Below the pieces are notes generated by a model. The model saw nothing but the letters and a program-made list of their open reading frames with translations. It was not told where the DNA came from and made no database searches. A DNA stretch of 64,000 nt from Hexactinellida sp. DTS-2022. Its lineage: Eukaryota > Porifera > Hexactinellida. Below, piece after piece: positions 45,792 through 55,961 of this stretch (its first letter is position 1; each line of letters opens with the position of its first letter). Both the position numbers and the translations under genes were made by a program. The stretch is from NCBI GenBank assembly GCA_028753945.1, contig JAPNXP010000004.1, positions 992,001 to 1,056,000 of the forward strand, given 5' to 3'.

Positions 45792-45852
45792 TAGGCGCTA
45801 GCGCTTAGTAGGTTAGGCGCTAGCGCCTAGTAGTTAGGCGCTAGCGCCTAGT
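45792..45852. repeat. three GGCGCTAGCGCC palindromes
   Basis: GGCGCTAGCGCTTAG, GGCGCTAGCGCCTAG and GGCGCTAGCGCCTAG separated by TAGGTTA/TAGTTA. Same palindrome as 42,389-42,473, 3.4 kb away on the other side of the intron-like stretch. Confidence 0.9.
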
Positions 45853-45871
45853 CATTTTTAATAGCTCCAAT

Positions 45872-48680
45872 ATGGCAATGAATCCTATACCAACTATTCT
45901 TCATTACTCAATTCCTAAAAGCCAAGCAACTGTTCCTAAATCCATCAGAAAACCACCTACTAAACGTGTTGTACAGTCTGACCAACTTCCTCTATTCCGA
46001 GATCAATTTAGGTGTGCTGATATTGAGGACATTGTAAAATATATTAACACAGCAAGAGAATATCTAAATTTCACTCATTGTATAACAGAAAGTGGTGTCA
46101 CTGCATATCGCGTTGAAATCAATTCAGGAATAGCTCAGGTAAAAGAATGCATTCACATTACTAGTGACTTGCATGTTAAGCTAAGTTTTCAAAGTTCTTC
46201 CATACCACTACCAGATTATATTACCAAATCAGTGAACTCTAAAATTACCTCTTTAGACATGCTCACCAATTTACCAAACTATTGCAGAAACTTTACACAT
46301 AATTTTGATTCTGAGCCTGATAAAGAACTCCTCCATCTTTGTAATTACCACCCTAAGTCTTGTAAATATTCTTCACATCATGTCATGTTATTAGATTCGC
46401 TCTCCAATTACGTTACACATCTCATGCCGCATATAGATTACTTCATCATCACATGCCCTTACCTAGTGAACGACTATTGCGTAATCTTAAATCAGAATCT
46501 ATTGACAGTATTAGTGCACTTTGTAAACTTCGAGATGAAGGATTTTGTGGGAATGATGTGGTGCTTCTCTTAGACGAAATGCATCTTCAACAGCAAGTGC
46601 AATTTGATGGCCGAGATCTCATTGGTTGTAACGAAAGTCTTGAGATGTTTAAGAGCATTCTATGCTTCATGGTTGTATCTCTTAAAAAATCAATTCCCTA
46701 TATTATTAAAGCGATACCGATTGTCAAGTTATCAAAACATATCATATGTGATGGAATGAATACTCAATTGTATCAAGATTCTGAATGATGCTGATTTCCA
46801 ACTTCGTTGTGTAATTTCGGACAATCACCAGTCTAATGTTTCCTCTTTCAATACACTAATGAAAGATTTCCCTATCAATGGCAAAAACTATTGCATGAAG
46901 AATCCGATGACAGAAAAAATTATTTACTTATTTTATGATACTGTTCATCTCGTAAAGAATATTCGAAATAATTTACTTGGCAAGCGTTTCTTTACTGTCC
47001 CTAAATTTGAACTCTCTCTCTTGGATGTATTATTCAGCGTTCCAGAGGGTCATGTCCGATGGTGTAGCCTCCACAAAGTGCACGACTTTGATCATTCTTT
47101 GAATTGTCACCTTCGCAAAGCTCCTGCACTGAACTATTAAGTACTACATCCAGGTAATAACAAACAATCAGTTCCTCTAGCGCTAGCCATATTTGATTCT
47201 AAAACGACGACTGCAATGAGGCAATATCTAAAGGATTCAGATTACGTAACCCCAGCTTTTTTAGAACTTATGAATGCATGGTGGTTAATTGTTAATGCGA
47301 AAGAACGGTATCATCCAAACCCAATTGGTAATGCGATACATGCCAATACCTATGAAAGCATATGCAAGTTTATCCAAGGCATGAATCAATGGCTTACAAT
47401 TTGGAAAGATTCTGAAAGACTTGGTTTGTCGAAACAAACCTTTAACGCATTAATCACCACCAACAATGCTATTTCTGACTTGTCATCTGAATTAATCCAA
47501 GAAGGTTATATATATGTGTTAACTGGCCGATTTCAAACGGATCCTTTGGAAAGGCGTTTCTCGCAATACAGGCAAATGAGTGGTGGCCTTTTCCTAGTCA
47601 GCTTGACTGAAGTTCTTAGGTCTGAATTTATTTTATCGTACAAGATATTACTCAAACACGATATAGATTATACCAAATTACAATACTCTTCAACTGATGC
47701 TATCAATAAGAAAATTACTGAGTTTTTGGCTATAAATCTCCATAGTAACTTACTCGAACAGCTTGTAATATCACATGATACAAAAGACGTTGTAGCCTAC
47801 ATTTCAGGTTATATTACTCGTTCACTTCTTAAACAATCTAAATGCCAAAACTGTTCTGATCTTCTTCATAAAGATCCCATGACAACTTCTTTTGTTAGCA
47901 CATTAAATAGGGGCGGCCTTCAATTACCTTCGTCAGTCCTCTATAGTTATGTAGAAACGGCATTTTGCGTTGTTCAGTATTTAGAAACAAAGATCCTAGC
48001 TACTATGTTGCCATTGAAGATTCTCATTTACCGTCTACTTGAGGTGATGTCAAACCAATGGGATACTACATTTGCTTTCGAATCACATTACGTTGCCCTC
48101 CGAAATCAAACAAATTCTATTATTGCTAACCTCTACCTAACTGGACTTTCAAGGGAAATCAGTGAAACTAGGCGTAAAGATCAAGTAGAAGCATTTAAGG
48201 CAGGGGTGCCCAACTCGATTCAATTGCGGGCCACATTGGGTTCCTCAAGTATTTAGGTGGGCCATAAGGCCAATTGATAAATTCAGATTTATTTATGGGT
48301 AGATAGGTTGGGATATCCAAGCGAAACGGAACAGAAAAGGTTAAGAAACACATCTAAAATAATTATATTAGTATATATTTATATACATCTAAGCCTAAGG
48401 ATTATTACTAAACACATGCACATGTCTGGTATTTTAATTAATAATCAATAAGAATCCTCAAAATATCAAATAGATTGATATTTGACACTCAGTATGAATG
48501 TAATCGAATTGTGGTTAGGAATTGTTCAGGAAGAAATAGTATATATTACAGAGTGCAAAAGTTTTAGTGCAGGTTTGCGCGGGCCGGATTAAATCTTTAC
48601 GCGGGCCGGATCCGGCCCGCGGGCCGTATGTTGGGCACCCCTGATTTAAGGCTAACAAACTTAAAAAGAATCTATTATGA
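45872..48680 (+). pseudogene. P-element-type transposase body, broken
   Basis: Frame blocks in order: 45,872-about 46,450 (helical N-terminal region), 46,453-about 46,775 (LPSERLLRNL, VVLLLDEMHLQQQ with the first acidic residue), about 46,775-47,138 (CVISDNHQSN, YLFYDTVHLVKNIRNNLL), and 47,141-48,256 (FQTDPLERRFSQYRQMSGG, the conserved P-type motif with late acidic residues, then VVAYISGYI). These match Transposase_P/THAP9-like proteins. Damage: frameshifts near 46,450 and 46,775, TAA at 47,138 within an otherwise continuous frame, and a hAT MITE at 48,201. After that MITE the frame resumes and ends at TGA 48,678. Without the MITE the frame reads through one copy of the duplicated target. Confidence 0.88.
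48201..48643. mobile_element. hAT MITE in the P transposase, 8-bp duplication ATTTAAGG
   Basis: The ends are CAGGGGTGCCCAACTCG and TGTTGGGCACCCCTG. ATTTAAGG is duplicated at 48,193-48,200 and 48,644-48,651. The right part is GC-rich (GGGCCGGATCCGGCCCGC). Confidence 0.93.
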
Positions 48681-48783
48681 ATTTGTTATTAAATGGTAGT
48701 TCTATGTTTACTTTTGTAGTATTATAGTTCTGTTTCCTCTAAATGAACACAAATATCATGCTGAAGTTGAACTACTAATATAG

Positions 48784-49104
48784 AGAAGGAAGTGCTATAT
48801 AGTAGCGCTTTCAACAGTTTATAGGATTGCAGTATAAAATATGAATTAATGTCGAGATATTTGGATATATCTAATGAATAGAAATAATGCTACCGTCATC
48901 ATAAAATAGGGCCAAAACCACAAAACTACATTCCTAAGGACCTCGAAAATGGTTCCAATAGATTCGCCATACCTGACTACCTAGTAGTGGATATTATCTA
49001 GGTGATAAGAGGATTAGATTACACGAGAGAGAGTATTTAAGAATGGCCTCTCTTTTTTTTTCCATTTTCGGTTAGTTGCCCATCTGTATATTAAGTAGTC
49101 TATG
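48784..49104 (-). repeat. right terminal inverted repeat of the P-like element
   Basis: Complement of 41,537-41,858, ending GTAGTCTATG before GAAGATC. Confidence 0.9.
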
Positions 49105-49590
49105 GAAGATCCAATCGCTGGGATTAACTAATCAATACATGGAGGATCCTGGTTTCGCTCTCTACATGAGAATGCTTCCAAGTCTTGCATTTGTCCCTGA
49201 AAAGAAGTGTGTGATTGCTTTCTTATACTAATGGGCGAGTTTCCGCAAGATGCATTAGAAGTTTCAGAATATTTTGAAACGACATACCTGGGAAGAAGGT
49301 TACCAGACCAAACCAGGAGGACACCGCCATTTCCAATGAGGTTTTGGAATATGTACGCCAGTCTACTAAATCATACCTCTAGGACCAATAACTGTGTAGA
49401 GGGATGGCATAATGCCTTCCAGAGTGGGATAACTATCTCTCACCCCAGTTTCTCCAAGTTGGTCAATCATTTTCAACGGGAACAAGCTGTGCAAGAAGCA
49501 AAATATGCAAAATGGGAGGGAGGGAATATACATCCGCAATCAAAATCAAGCAAGGAGCGTAATGAAAGATTGTATAATTTAGTGCTATAG
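49105..49590 (+). pseudogene. MULE transposase, C-terminal part
   Basis: It resumes after the P-like element. Blocks are MLPSLAFVPEKKC, a frame change near 49,200, then FETTYLGRRL, PMRFWNMYASLL, TSRTNNCVEGWHNAFQ (the conserved TNN-EGWH motif of MULE transposases with the late acidic residue) and HPSFSKLVNHFQREQ, stopping at 49,590. It joins in order with 40,602-41,536, showing that one transposase was split by the insertion. Confidence 0.88.
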
Positions 49591-49936
49591 ACTACGAGAA
49601 ACGGGATACAATAACATTCTTAAAGGGCATAGCACAAAATTTTACATTCTAGCTATTATCTCAACTCTCATTATTATTGACTCTTAATCTTCAATATTAT
49701 GTTAATTAACTTAAATTTTCATTATTAAAATTTCCTTAAAATTCCGAGCGACGAATATTCCGGGCGACGAAAATTCAGGGGACTAAAATTCCGGGACGAA
49801 AATTCCGGCGACGAAAGTTCCGTTTACCCTGAAGTAGGTTTTTATTTATGTCTAAATTTCATTTCTGAGCTAATGGCTAGTTATGGGCCTTTTAGAATTG
49901 AAACATTTCCTTTTATGGCAATTAGGTACCAGTAAC

Positions 49937-50208
49937 CAGAGGCGGATCCAGGGGGCCTGGGCCCCCCCCCCCCCCCTTCGAAACTGAAATTGACTGAAAT
50001 TTAGGCTGAAATTGACAAAATATTTAAGAAACTTCAGCTTAAAGTTTGAACTATGGCTCCTTATAAAGAAATTAGCGTTTAAAATTACTTCTGAGTGTAT
50101 ATAACTAAAATAAATCTGGGGGTTACCCGCCAGAGCCCCTTAAAAGTTGCTCGCTACGCTCGCATTTTTATTAGGCCCCCCTTTTCAACGTGTCTGGATC
50201 CGCCACTG
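49937..50208. mobile_element. MITE with CAGAGGCGGATCC ends, 5-bp duplication GTAAC
   Basis: The ends are CAGAGGCGGATCCAG and CTGGATCCGCCACTG. GTAAC is duplicated (49,932-49,936; 50,209-50,213). A C-tract of 15 follows the left end. Confidence 0.88.
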
Positions 50209-50229
50209 GTAACTGCTACAGGATGAAAT

Positions 50230-50690
50230 CAAATCATTTTGATCTGAAAAATCAATCAATTTTTGAACTGATTTGATTGAGTTATTCAATAGAAAATGAT
50301 TGAACTGATTGAACTGCCTACAATTTAAATGATCTGAAACTGATCTGAAAATGAGTTTTTGATCTGAAAATGAGTTTTTGATCTTAGGAACTGAATATTA
50401 TCTTTAGTTGATTTACACGTATAACATTTAAATGCAATTATTTTCTTTTAATTAATCTAAGACTCCATGTATTGTAACTTTAGTGTAATTAATATGGATT
50501 AAGTTGATGACAAGATAAATTAATTTTGATCTAAAAGTGAGTTTTTGATCTGAAAATGAACTTTTGATCTGAAAATGAGGTTTAAGTATATATTGATTTG
50601 AGTTGATCGATTTACAAAAGTTAAATAATTGAACTGATTGAACTTCCCTTGCAATTTATGATTGATCTGAAAATATAATGAACTAAATAG
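50230..50690. repeat. GATCTGAAAATGAG-type degenerate repeats
   Basis: Iterated TTTGATCTGAAAATGAG and GATTGAACTGATTGAAC in the right arm of the outer hAT element. No coding sequence. Confidence 0.6.
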
Positions 50691-50819
50691 ACCCATTGAA
50701 TGATCTGTGACCGTTCTCTGGCTCACTAACTGAGCTCCATATAAGTAATCTGTAAATTTAATACTATCCGGCATCCGGATATTTACGAATGAAGGATAAT
50801 TCCAAACCCTACAACATAT

Positions 50820-51329
50820 GATGGTATACATACACGAATATATTCCAATTCGTAAATTTCGAGTTATCCATGCGACCCAACAAGTACATGGTGGGGTAGC
50901 GAGTGATATAGTGGCACTGGTATATCTAGTGTGAGTAAATGTGTCGCACGACACAAAGCAACACATTTCAGGCAGTCAGCCAGATAATACCAGATGGAAT
51001 TAATGAGGGAATGGTCATCCAATAAACTACTGTGCAAGAATTAAATAACTAGTTTAAACTAAGTTCAGTTCCATATATACTGTGATAAATGTTAATAGAA
51101 AATTTTAAATAACCATTCCAATCAACATTCTTGTTGCCATGATAACATTAGGAAGTTAGTCTATTCAAATACCACATTTCCTGATAATACACAGTTCATC
51201 GTTCCAATAGGAACTAATGTATAGAAAAGAATACACGTAGAACTAAACTCTGCTAGCTGTAAAACTATATGTACACAGTCAATACTCAAACAGTTAACGG
51301 TATTCAGTGGAACTAGCTGAACTACTAAA
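50820..51329. other. no gene seen
   Basis: AT-rich; nothing recognised to the right of the nest. Confidence 0.45.
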
Positions 51330-51880
51330 TTGCATACGGTAACTAATGTGTCTGTGTGTGAATTAATCGCGACACGCGCGCGTGTTGGCAGCAGGAGAGC
51401 TGCTGGGATTGATGGGTTGGAGAGAGTGCTAGCAGCTCTGGTAAGCCACATGCAGCGAGAGAAAGAGAGCGTGAATAGTAACTTCATACAGCTACACTCT
51501 CTGCTAGCAGTGAAAGAACTCGGTCTGTTGCAAGTGATGGATGGGATAGTTGCACGAGTGAGACACGAGTTAGCAGAGAAGAGATAGACGCTCAAGGAAC
51601 TGGACACAGCCAGAGAAGGCCTAGAGGGAGATGTGCTCGAGAAGAAACTCCGTACGCCAGAAGATAAAATCGGAGAGTAGGTATCAAGAGGGTGGGGTGG
51701 CTAGAGTTGGATTGGAAGAAGCACAGCTGGAACAGTCAGCGATTGAGGTGTGTAATGTTGTCTCTCTGATGGACATATCTTTAAGATCAGAGGACTATTC
51801 TCTGAAACTGAGTCATGTCTGGTCCCGTGAAGGGATAGGGCCTGGTGAGATTAAGTTGCAATGCAAATAGCAATTGACAA
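51330..51880 (+). pseudogene. TRIM-like coiled-coil fragment
   Basis: The frame at 51,330-51,587 contains MQREKESVNSNFIQLHSLLA and ELGLLQVMDGIVARVRHEL, followed after a TAG by TLKELDTAREGLEGDVLEKK in the same frame. This is an amphipathic helix similar in layout to the coiled coil of the NHL protein at 55,962-57,194 (an E/L-rich stretch with a basic start). No NHL repeats follow and a further stop comes soon after. It is likely a relic of a related gene; similarity is by composition and spacing only. Confidence 0.4.
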
Positions 51881-52164
51881 CACAACGCATAATATATATG
51901 GTCCTTACATTTTACACTCGGGCCTGCGGCTGTCGCTTGTATTTCAAGCGTATACACTAATTTATATGCCTTTTGCATTTAAAAAAGCGCAACAGTAACG
52001 TCCACCAAAAGGACTGGCCGAAACCGGTGCCACTATATGAGCCGCTAAAATGTTATTAGCGAAAATTATTCACTCCTTTCCCTACTTCACACCTTTTGCA
52101 GGCCCGTAACATCGCCAACATTTATTGGTGCGGCATAGTGACGTCACCACACAAACAAACAACA

Positions 52165-54056
52165 ATCGAGATTTAATAATGTTATTAAATCTCGATTGTT
52201 GTTTGTTTGTGTGTGTGTGTGTTTGTTTGTCCGGATTGTATTAAAGTGATGGGGGAATAGAAACCGCAACCGCAATTAATATTTGGGATATAATCATATA
52301 AACTAATTTTAAATGTTATAATAGGTAAACAAGTATGCTGAACACGAATTTCGCATTTAAAAATTTCTAATATGAATATTTATTGTTGTTGTTTACACAA
52401 AATAGGTAAACAAATTAATGAAAATTCAAAATCAACCGAGAAGTTAGCTTTCAACGGGTATTATAGGTAAACAAGTATGCTAAACCGTGACCTTCGATAT
52501 ATAAGGCCTGATCACTACTTTGAACCATGGATTACTTAAAGTGCATTGAAAAATGGAGAATTGTTCTTTATCCCAATAATTAGCAATGATAGAGCTGAAA
52601 AGTGTATTATAACTATATAGGAATATGGTATCCAGGTATGCATAGCACCCTCCAGAATTGTGATATGTCATCATCTGATGACGTCATGGTAATTTTGGTT
52701 GCGAATTAACTTGTTTTTCTAGCATACTTTTAACACAGTTAAACGCGTTATAAATGTTCAAAATTGGAACATGGTTTTACCCATAACTAGTTGAAAAAAA
52801 TATACCGAAATTATAAATGGAATGTTGACACATTCCTCGATTGCCATGGAAAATGTATATTTCCTAAAATGTGCCATAACTCAAAAACTATGAATGTTAT
52901 GTAAACAAGGCTGGTACTGATCCGTCCGAAATAGGTAACTTCCTATTCATTGATAATACATTTTATATGCCTTACTTCAATAACCATTGAGATAATGAGA
53001 TAATTAACACTTAATCTATTATTAAGTAATGGCTCACTATCTCAATTGAAGTTAGGCATATAAAATGTATTATCAATGAATAGGAAGTTACCTATTCCGA
53101 ACGGATCAGTACCAGCCTAGTTTACATAACATTCATAGTTTTTGAGTTATGGCACATTTTAGGAAATATACATTTTCCATGGCAACCGAGGAATGTGTCA
53201 ACATTCCATTTATAATTTCGATATATTTTTTTCAACTAGTTATGGGTAAAACCATGTTCCAATTTTGAACATTTATAATGCGTTTAACAATGGTAAAAGT
53301 ATGCTAGAAAAACAAGTTAATTCGCAACCATAATTACCATGACGTCATCAGATGATGACATATCACAATTCTGGAGGGTGCTATGCATACCTGGATACCA
53401 TATTCCTATATAGTTATGATACACTTTTCAGCTCTATCATTGCTAATTATTGGGATAAAGAACAATTCTCCATTTTTCAATGCACTTTAAGTAATCCATG
53501 GTACACAAATTTTCGCTTAGTGCTCAGGCCTTATATATCGAAGGTCACGGCTAAACACAATTTTCGCGGTTAAAATTTTATAATATGAATATTTGTTGTT
53601 GTTGTTTAGACAAAATAGGTAAACAAATGAATGAAAATTCAAAATATACCTAGATATTAGCTTTCAACGGGTATTATAGGTAAACAAGTATGCTGAACAC
53701 GAATTTCGCGTTTAAATTTTCTAAAATGAATATTTGTTGTTGTTGTTGTTGTTGTTGTTTACTCAAAATAGCTAAACAATTTAATGAAATTTCAAAATCA
53801 ACCTAGAATTTAACTTTCAATAGGTATTATAAGTAAGCAAGTGTGCTGAACACGAATTTCGCATTTATAAAATTCTAATATGAGTATTTGTTGTTGTTTA
53901 CACAAATAGGTAAACAAATTAATGAAAATCAAAATCATAACGTCCCTATCCACCATTTGCATGGTAGGAAATGTGAGGAGTAAGGTCGCACAGCGGCCGT
54001 TAACTTGAGGTGCGTAGCACCGATCTGTCGCAAAGCGACCGAGACCGAAGGGCTCG
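52165..54056 (+). mobile_element. Helitron-like (HINE-type) element split by a large palindrome
   Basis: The head (TTATTAAATCTCGATTGTTG, (TG)n, GTCCGGATTGTATTAAAG) is at about 52,180-52,246, preceded by an inverted copy of its first 30 bases (52,143-52,175). Units of the 142-bp minisatellite follow at 52,310-52,484 and 53,551-53,940. The tail CGACCGAGACCGAAGGGCTCG|T ends at 54,056. Confidence 0.7.
52485..53550. mobile_element. 1,066-bp near-perfect palindrome (foldback element), 5-bp duplication CTAAA
   Basis: It begins CCGTGACCTTCGATATATAA and ends with the complement. The two arms of roughly 500 bp match almost throughout and meet near 53,010. CTAAA lies at 52,480-52,484 and 53,551-53,555. 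The right arm has a small extra segment near 53,503. The mirror-image frames at 52,480-52,674 and 53,352-53,573 are the same sequence read twice. Confidence 0.92.
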
Positions 54057-54765
54057 TTTATTATAAACATACATGAATCTTTATACGCGCTTTTACTCTA
54101 TGTTTTAAGTTACTCCACTAAGGGAAATTCAAAAATTCTATAATACTAGTAAATTTTTATACATTCTTTATTGAAGAGTAGCAAGAGTTGCTACATGGTA
54201 AAGAATCTAATGGTTACAAATACGATATTGTAATAATGGTTACGAACAGTTTGGCGGTGGCAGCAGCACGCAGTTGTGTTTACCAATAGCATTATTCCGC
54301 TCCTATGGTTGTCGGTGACTTAATTGTGTTCCCAAATATTTGTGTGGTCACTAAGATTATTGGTGCGGCCATGGCCGCACCTGCCGCACCTTCTCCTACG
54401 GCCCTATTTTGCCATTTTGTATAAAAAAAGATAGTTTTAAGGCCCTATACATAGGTTGATTACAATAACCCTGGGAAAACCCCACGGGATAAAACATTAT
54501 TCCCCGGCCCCAGCCAAGTTGATGATATAATTGCATTGGGCATGCCCCGGATTTATACTATATTCCCTTCCCTTGACCCGGGCTGGCCAGATTCTGCGAC
54601 CGTCAACGAGCGAAACATGAACATATACGTGTCCAGGTTGTGAAATTGTTAGATGGAAGATATTACGGAAACTAGTTACATTTATGTCTAATTGTATCTT
54701 GTCTAATTGAACAAAAACATGAACGCGCTTAGGGCGGCATCCTGCAGTGATAATGTAACTGACTA
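54057..54765. other. no gene seen
   Basis: Contains a short GGCCATGGCCGCACCTGCCG segment near 54,366 but nothing recognised as a gene. Confidence 0.4.
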
Positions 54766-54913
54766 CAGGGGCGTAGCCAGGGTGGTCACTAGGGGGGTTT
54801 CCAAACAGCTTACTAGTACAGTCGACTCTGTACACTTAGACTACTGTTACGTATATCTAAGAGGTTTAGGGGGGTTTCCGGGCAACGGGAAACCCCCCCT
54901 GCCTACGCCCCTG
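54766..54913. mobile_element. MITE with CAGGGGCGTAG ends, 5-bp duplication GACTA
   Basis: The ends are CAGGGGCGTAGCCAG and CTGCCTACGCCCCTG. GACTA is at 54,761-54,765 and 54,914-54,918. Internal GGGGGGTTTCC and its complement add a second hairpin. Confidence 0.88.
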
Positions 54914-55034
54914 GACTATTAAAATTATGTATATTGTTAATCACAATTTGTTAATTTAACTTAGGTCTTACATTTGATGGTTTGATTAGACAAATGATCA
55001 CTACTTTATTAGTAGGACTGGGATTAATTTAGAT

Positions 55035-55335
55035 CAGGGGTCAGAAGCCTTTTGAGCCTGCGGGAGATATTGAGTCATTTACCGCATTAGTAAGGCCAAG
55101 CGATTTACCATCCTTTGGTCTTACTCGTAATTTTTCCATTGTGGAATTGTTAATTATGAGTAAATTTGTTTTGACTTATCATTAATAATGTTATCACACT
55201 AATATTTATCTAAATATTTGGATTTCAATCGAATAAGCGAATCGGAGTTCACGATGAGCATTTATAGAGAGTCTTGGCCCGGATATTTTCGCCTCGAACC
55301 AGATCTGGCCCGCGGGCGGGAGTTGCCTATCCCTG
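55035..55335. mobile_element. hAT MITE, duplication ATTTAGAT/ATTTAGAC
   Basis: The ends are CAGGGGTCAGAAGCC and GTTGCCTATCCCTG. Flanks match at seven of eight positions. It is related in type to the MITE at 48,201 (GGCCCGCGGGCGGG near the right end). Confidence 0.75.
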
Positions 55336-55961
55336 ATTTAGACTAATAGAATCCTGATATGATGGATTTTGAATACATGCATTATTCAAAATATCAAGCT
55401 GTGGAATAGGAATTTTTATATAACGAAGGTCACGTAAAAGATCTATTATAAAACGTAAAATAACAAATGTGCTGAAAGACTTGTAAATAAATATTGGAGG
55501 TACTATTTAATCCATCCACCAAAATAAATTGTGAAATAATAAACACAGAACTGTGAAATGTTAAACTTGTTACAGTTATAATTTTTTAAAGATTGATTAC
55601 AATACAGTCAATAATTATGGTGCATAGGCGTAAATTAGATTATTACGTATCCGGGTTAGTATACTTCGGCTTAGTACGCACTCGATTTATTACCCAAGTT
55701 TTGAATTATTTATATAGTGCAGTACAATAAACTGCACTACATAAATAATTCAAATTTTAATCACCATTGGTAAGCACAATAAATATCAATTATATTATAA
55801 CAGTAAATAAATATGTACGTATAAGTATAACATTGTTGATCACGCAGAATATAATTAAGGTAAATGATAATCTTCACAGATAAAATGTACAGGCTATATA
55901 AATTGACAGAACTAAAAATTTAGAAAACATATTTAATTATTTCAAAAGATAAAAGAAGGGA
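55336..55961. other. 3' flank of the NHL gene, no other gene
   Basis: AT-rich. A short inverted repeat around 55,700-55,760 (TTGAATTATTTATATAGTGC and its complement) lies downstream of the minus-strand gene. Confidence 0.45.

Larger units (their letters stand above)
41537..49104 (+). mobile_element. P-like transposon with THAP exon, 7-bp duplication GAAGATC
   Basis: The termini are CATAGACTACTTAATATACA and its complement. GAAGATC lies at 41,530-41,536 and 49,105-49,111. If the element is taken to begin at ATAG, a 9-bp match is possible, but with CATAG ends it is 7. Inside are a THAP exon, a 3.5-kb intron-like stretch containing MITEs, and a P-type transposase with lesions. Confidence 0.88.
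40339..49828 (+). mobile_element. MULE (Mutator-like) transposon, 9-bp duplication CTGAAGTAG, split by a P-like element
   Basis: The ends are arrays of GGAATTTTCGTCGCC (40,347-40,495) and of the inverted form GACGAAAATTCCGG (49,745-49,823). CTGAAGTAG flanks both sides (40,330-40,338; 49,829-49,837), the 9-bp size usual for Mutator elements. It encodes a FLYWCH/MULE-type transposase in two parts, 40,602-41,536 and 49,105-49,590. Confidence 0.85.
39784..50811. mobile_element. outer hAT element of the nest, 8-bp duplication CAACATAT
   Basis: The left end is TAGAGTTTGGAATCCGG and the right end is GGATAATTCCAAACCCTA. CAACATAT occurs at 39,776-39,783 and 50,812-50,819. Subterminal ATCCGGATAT repeats occur on both sides. 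About 1.5 kb belongs to this element and 9.5 kb is the MULE inserted in it. No transposase of its own is seen. Confidence 0.8.

Noticed and set aside
52480..53573. Two similar frames MMTYHNSGGCYAYLD... on opposite strands
   Set aside because: They are the same sequence in the two arms of the palindrome, with no domain; not independent genes.
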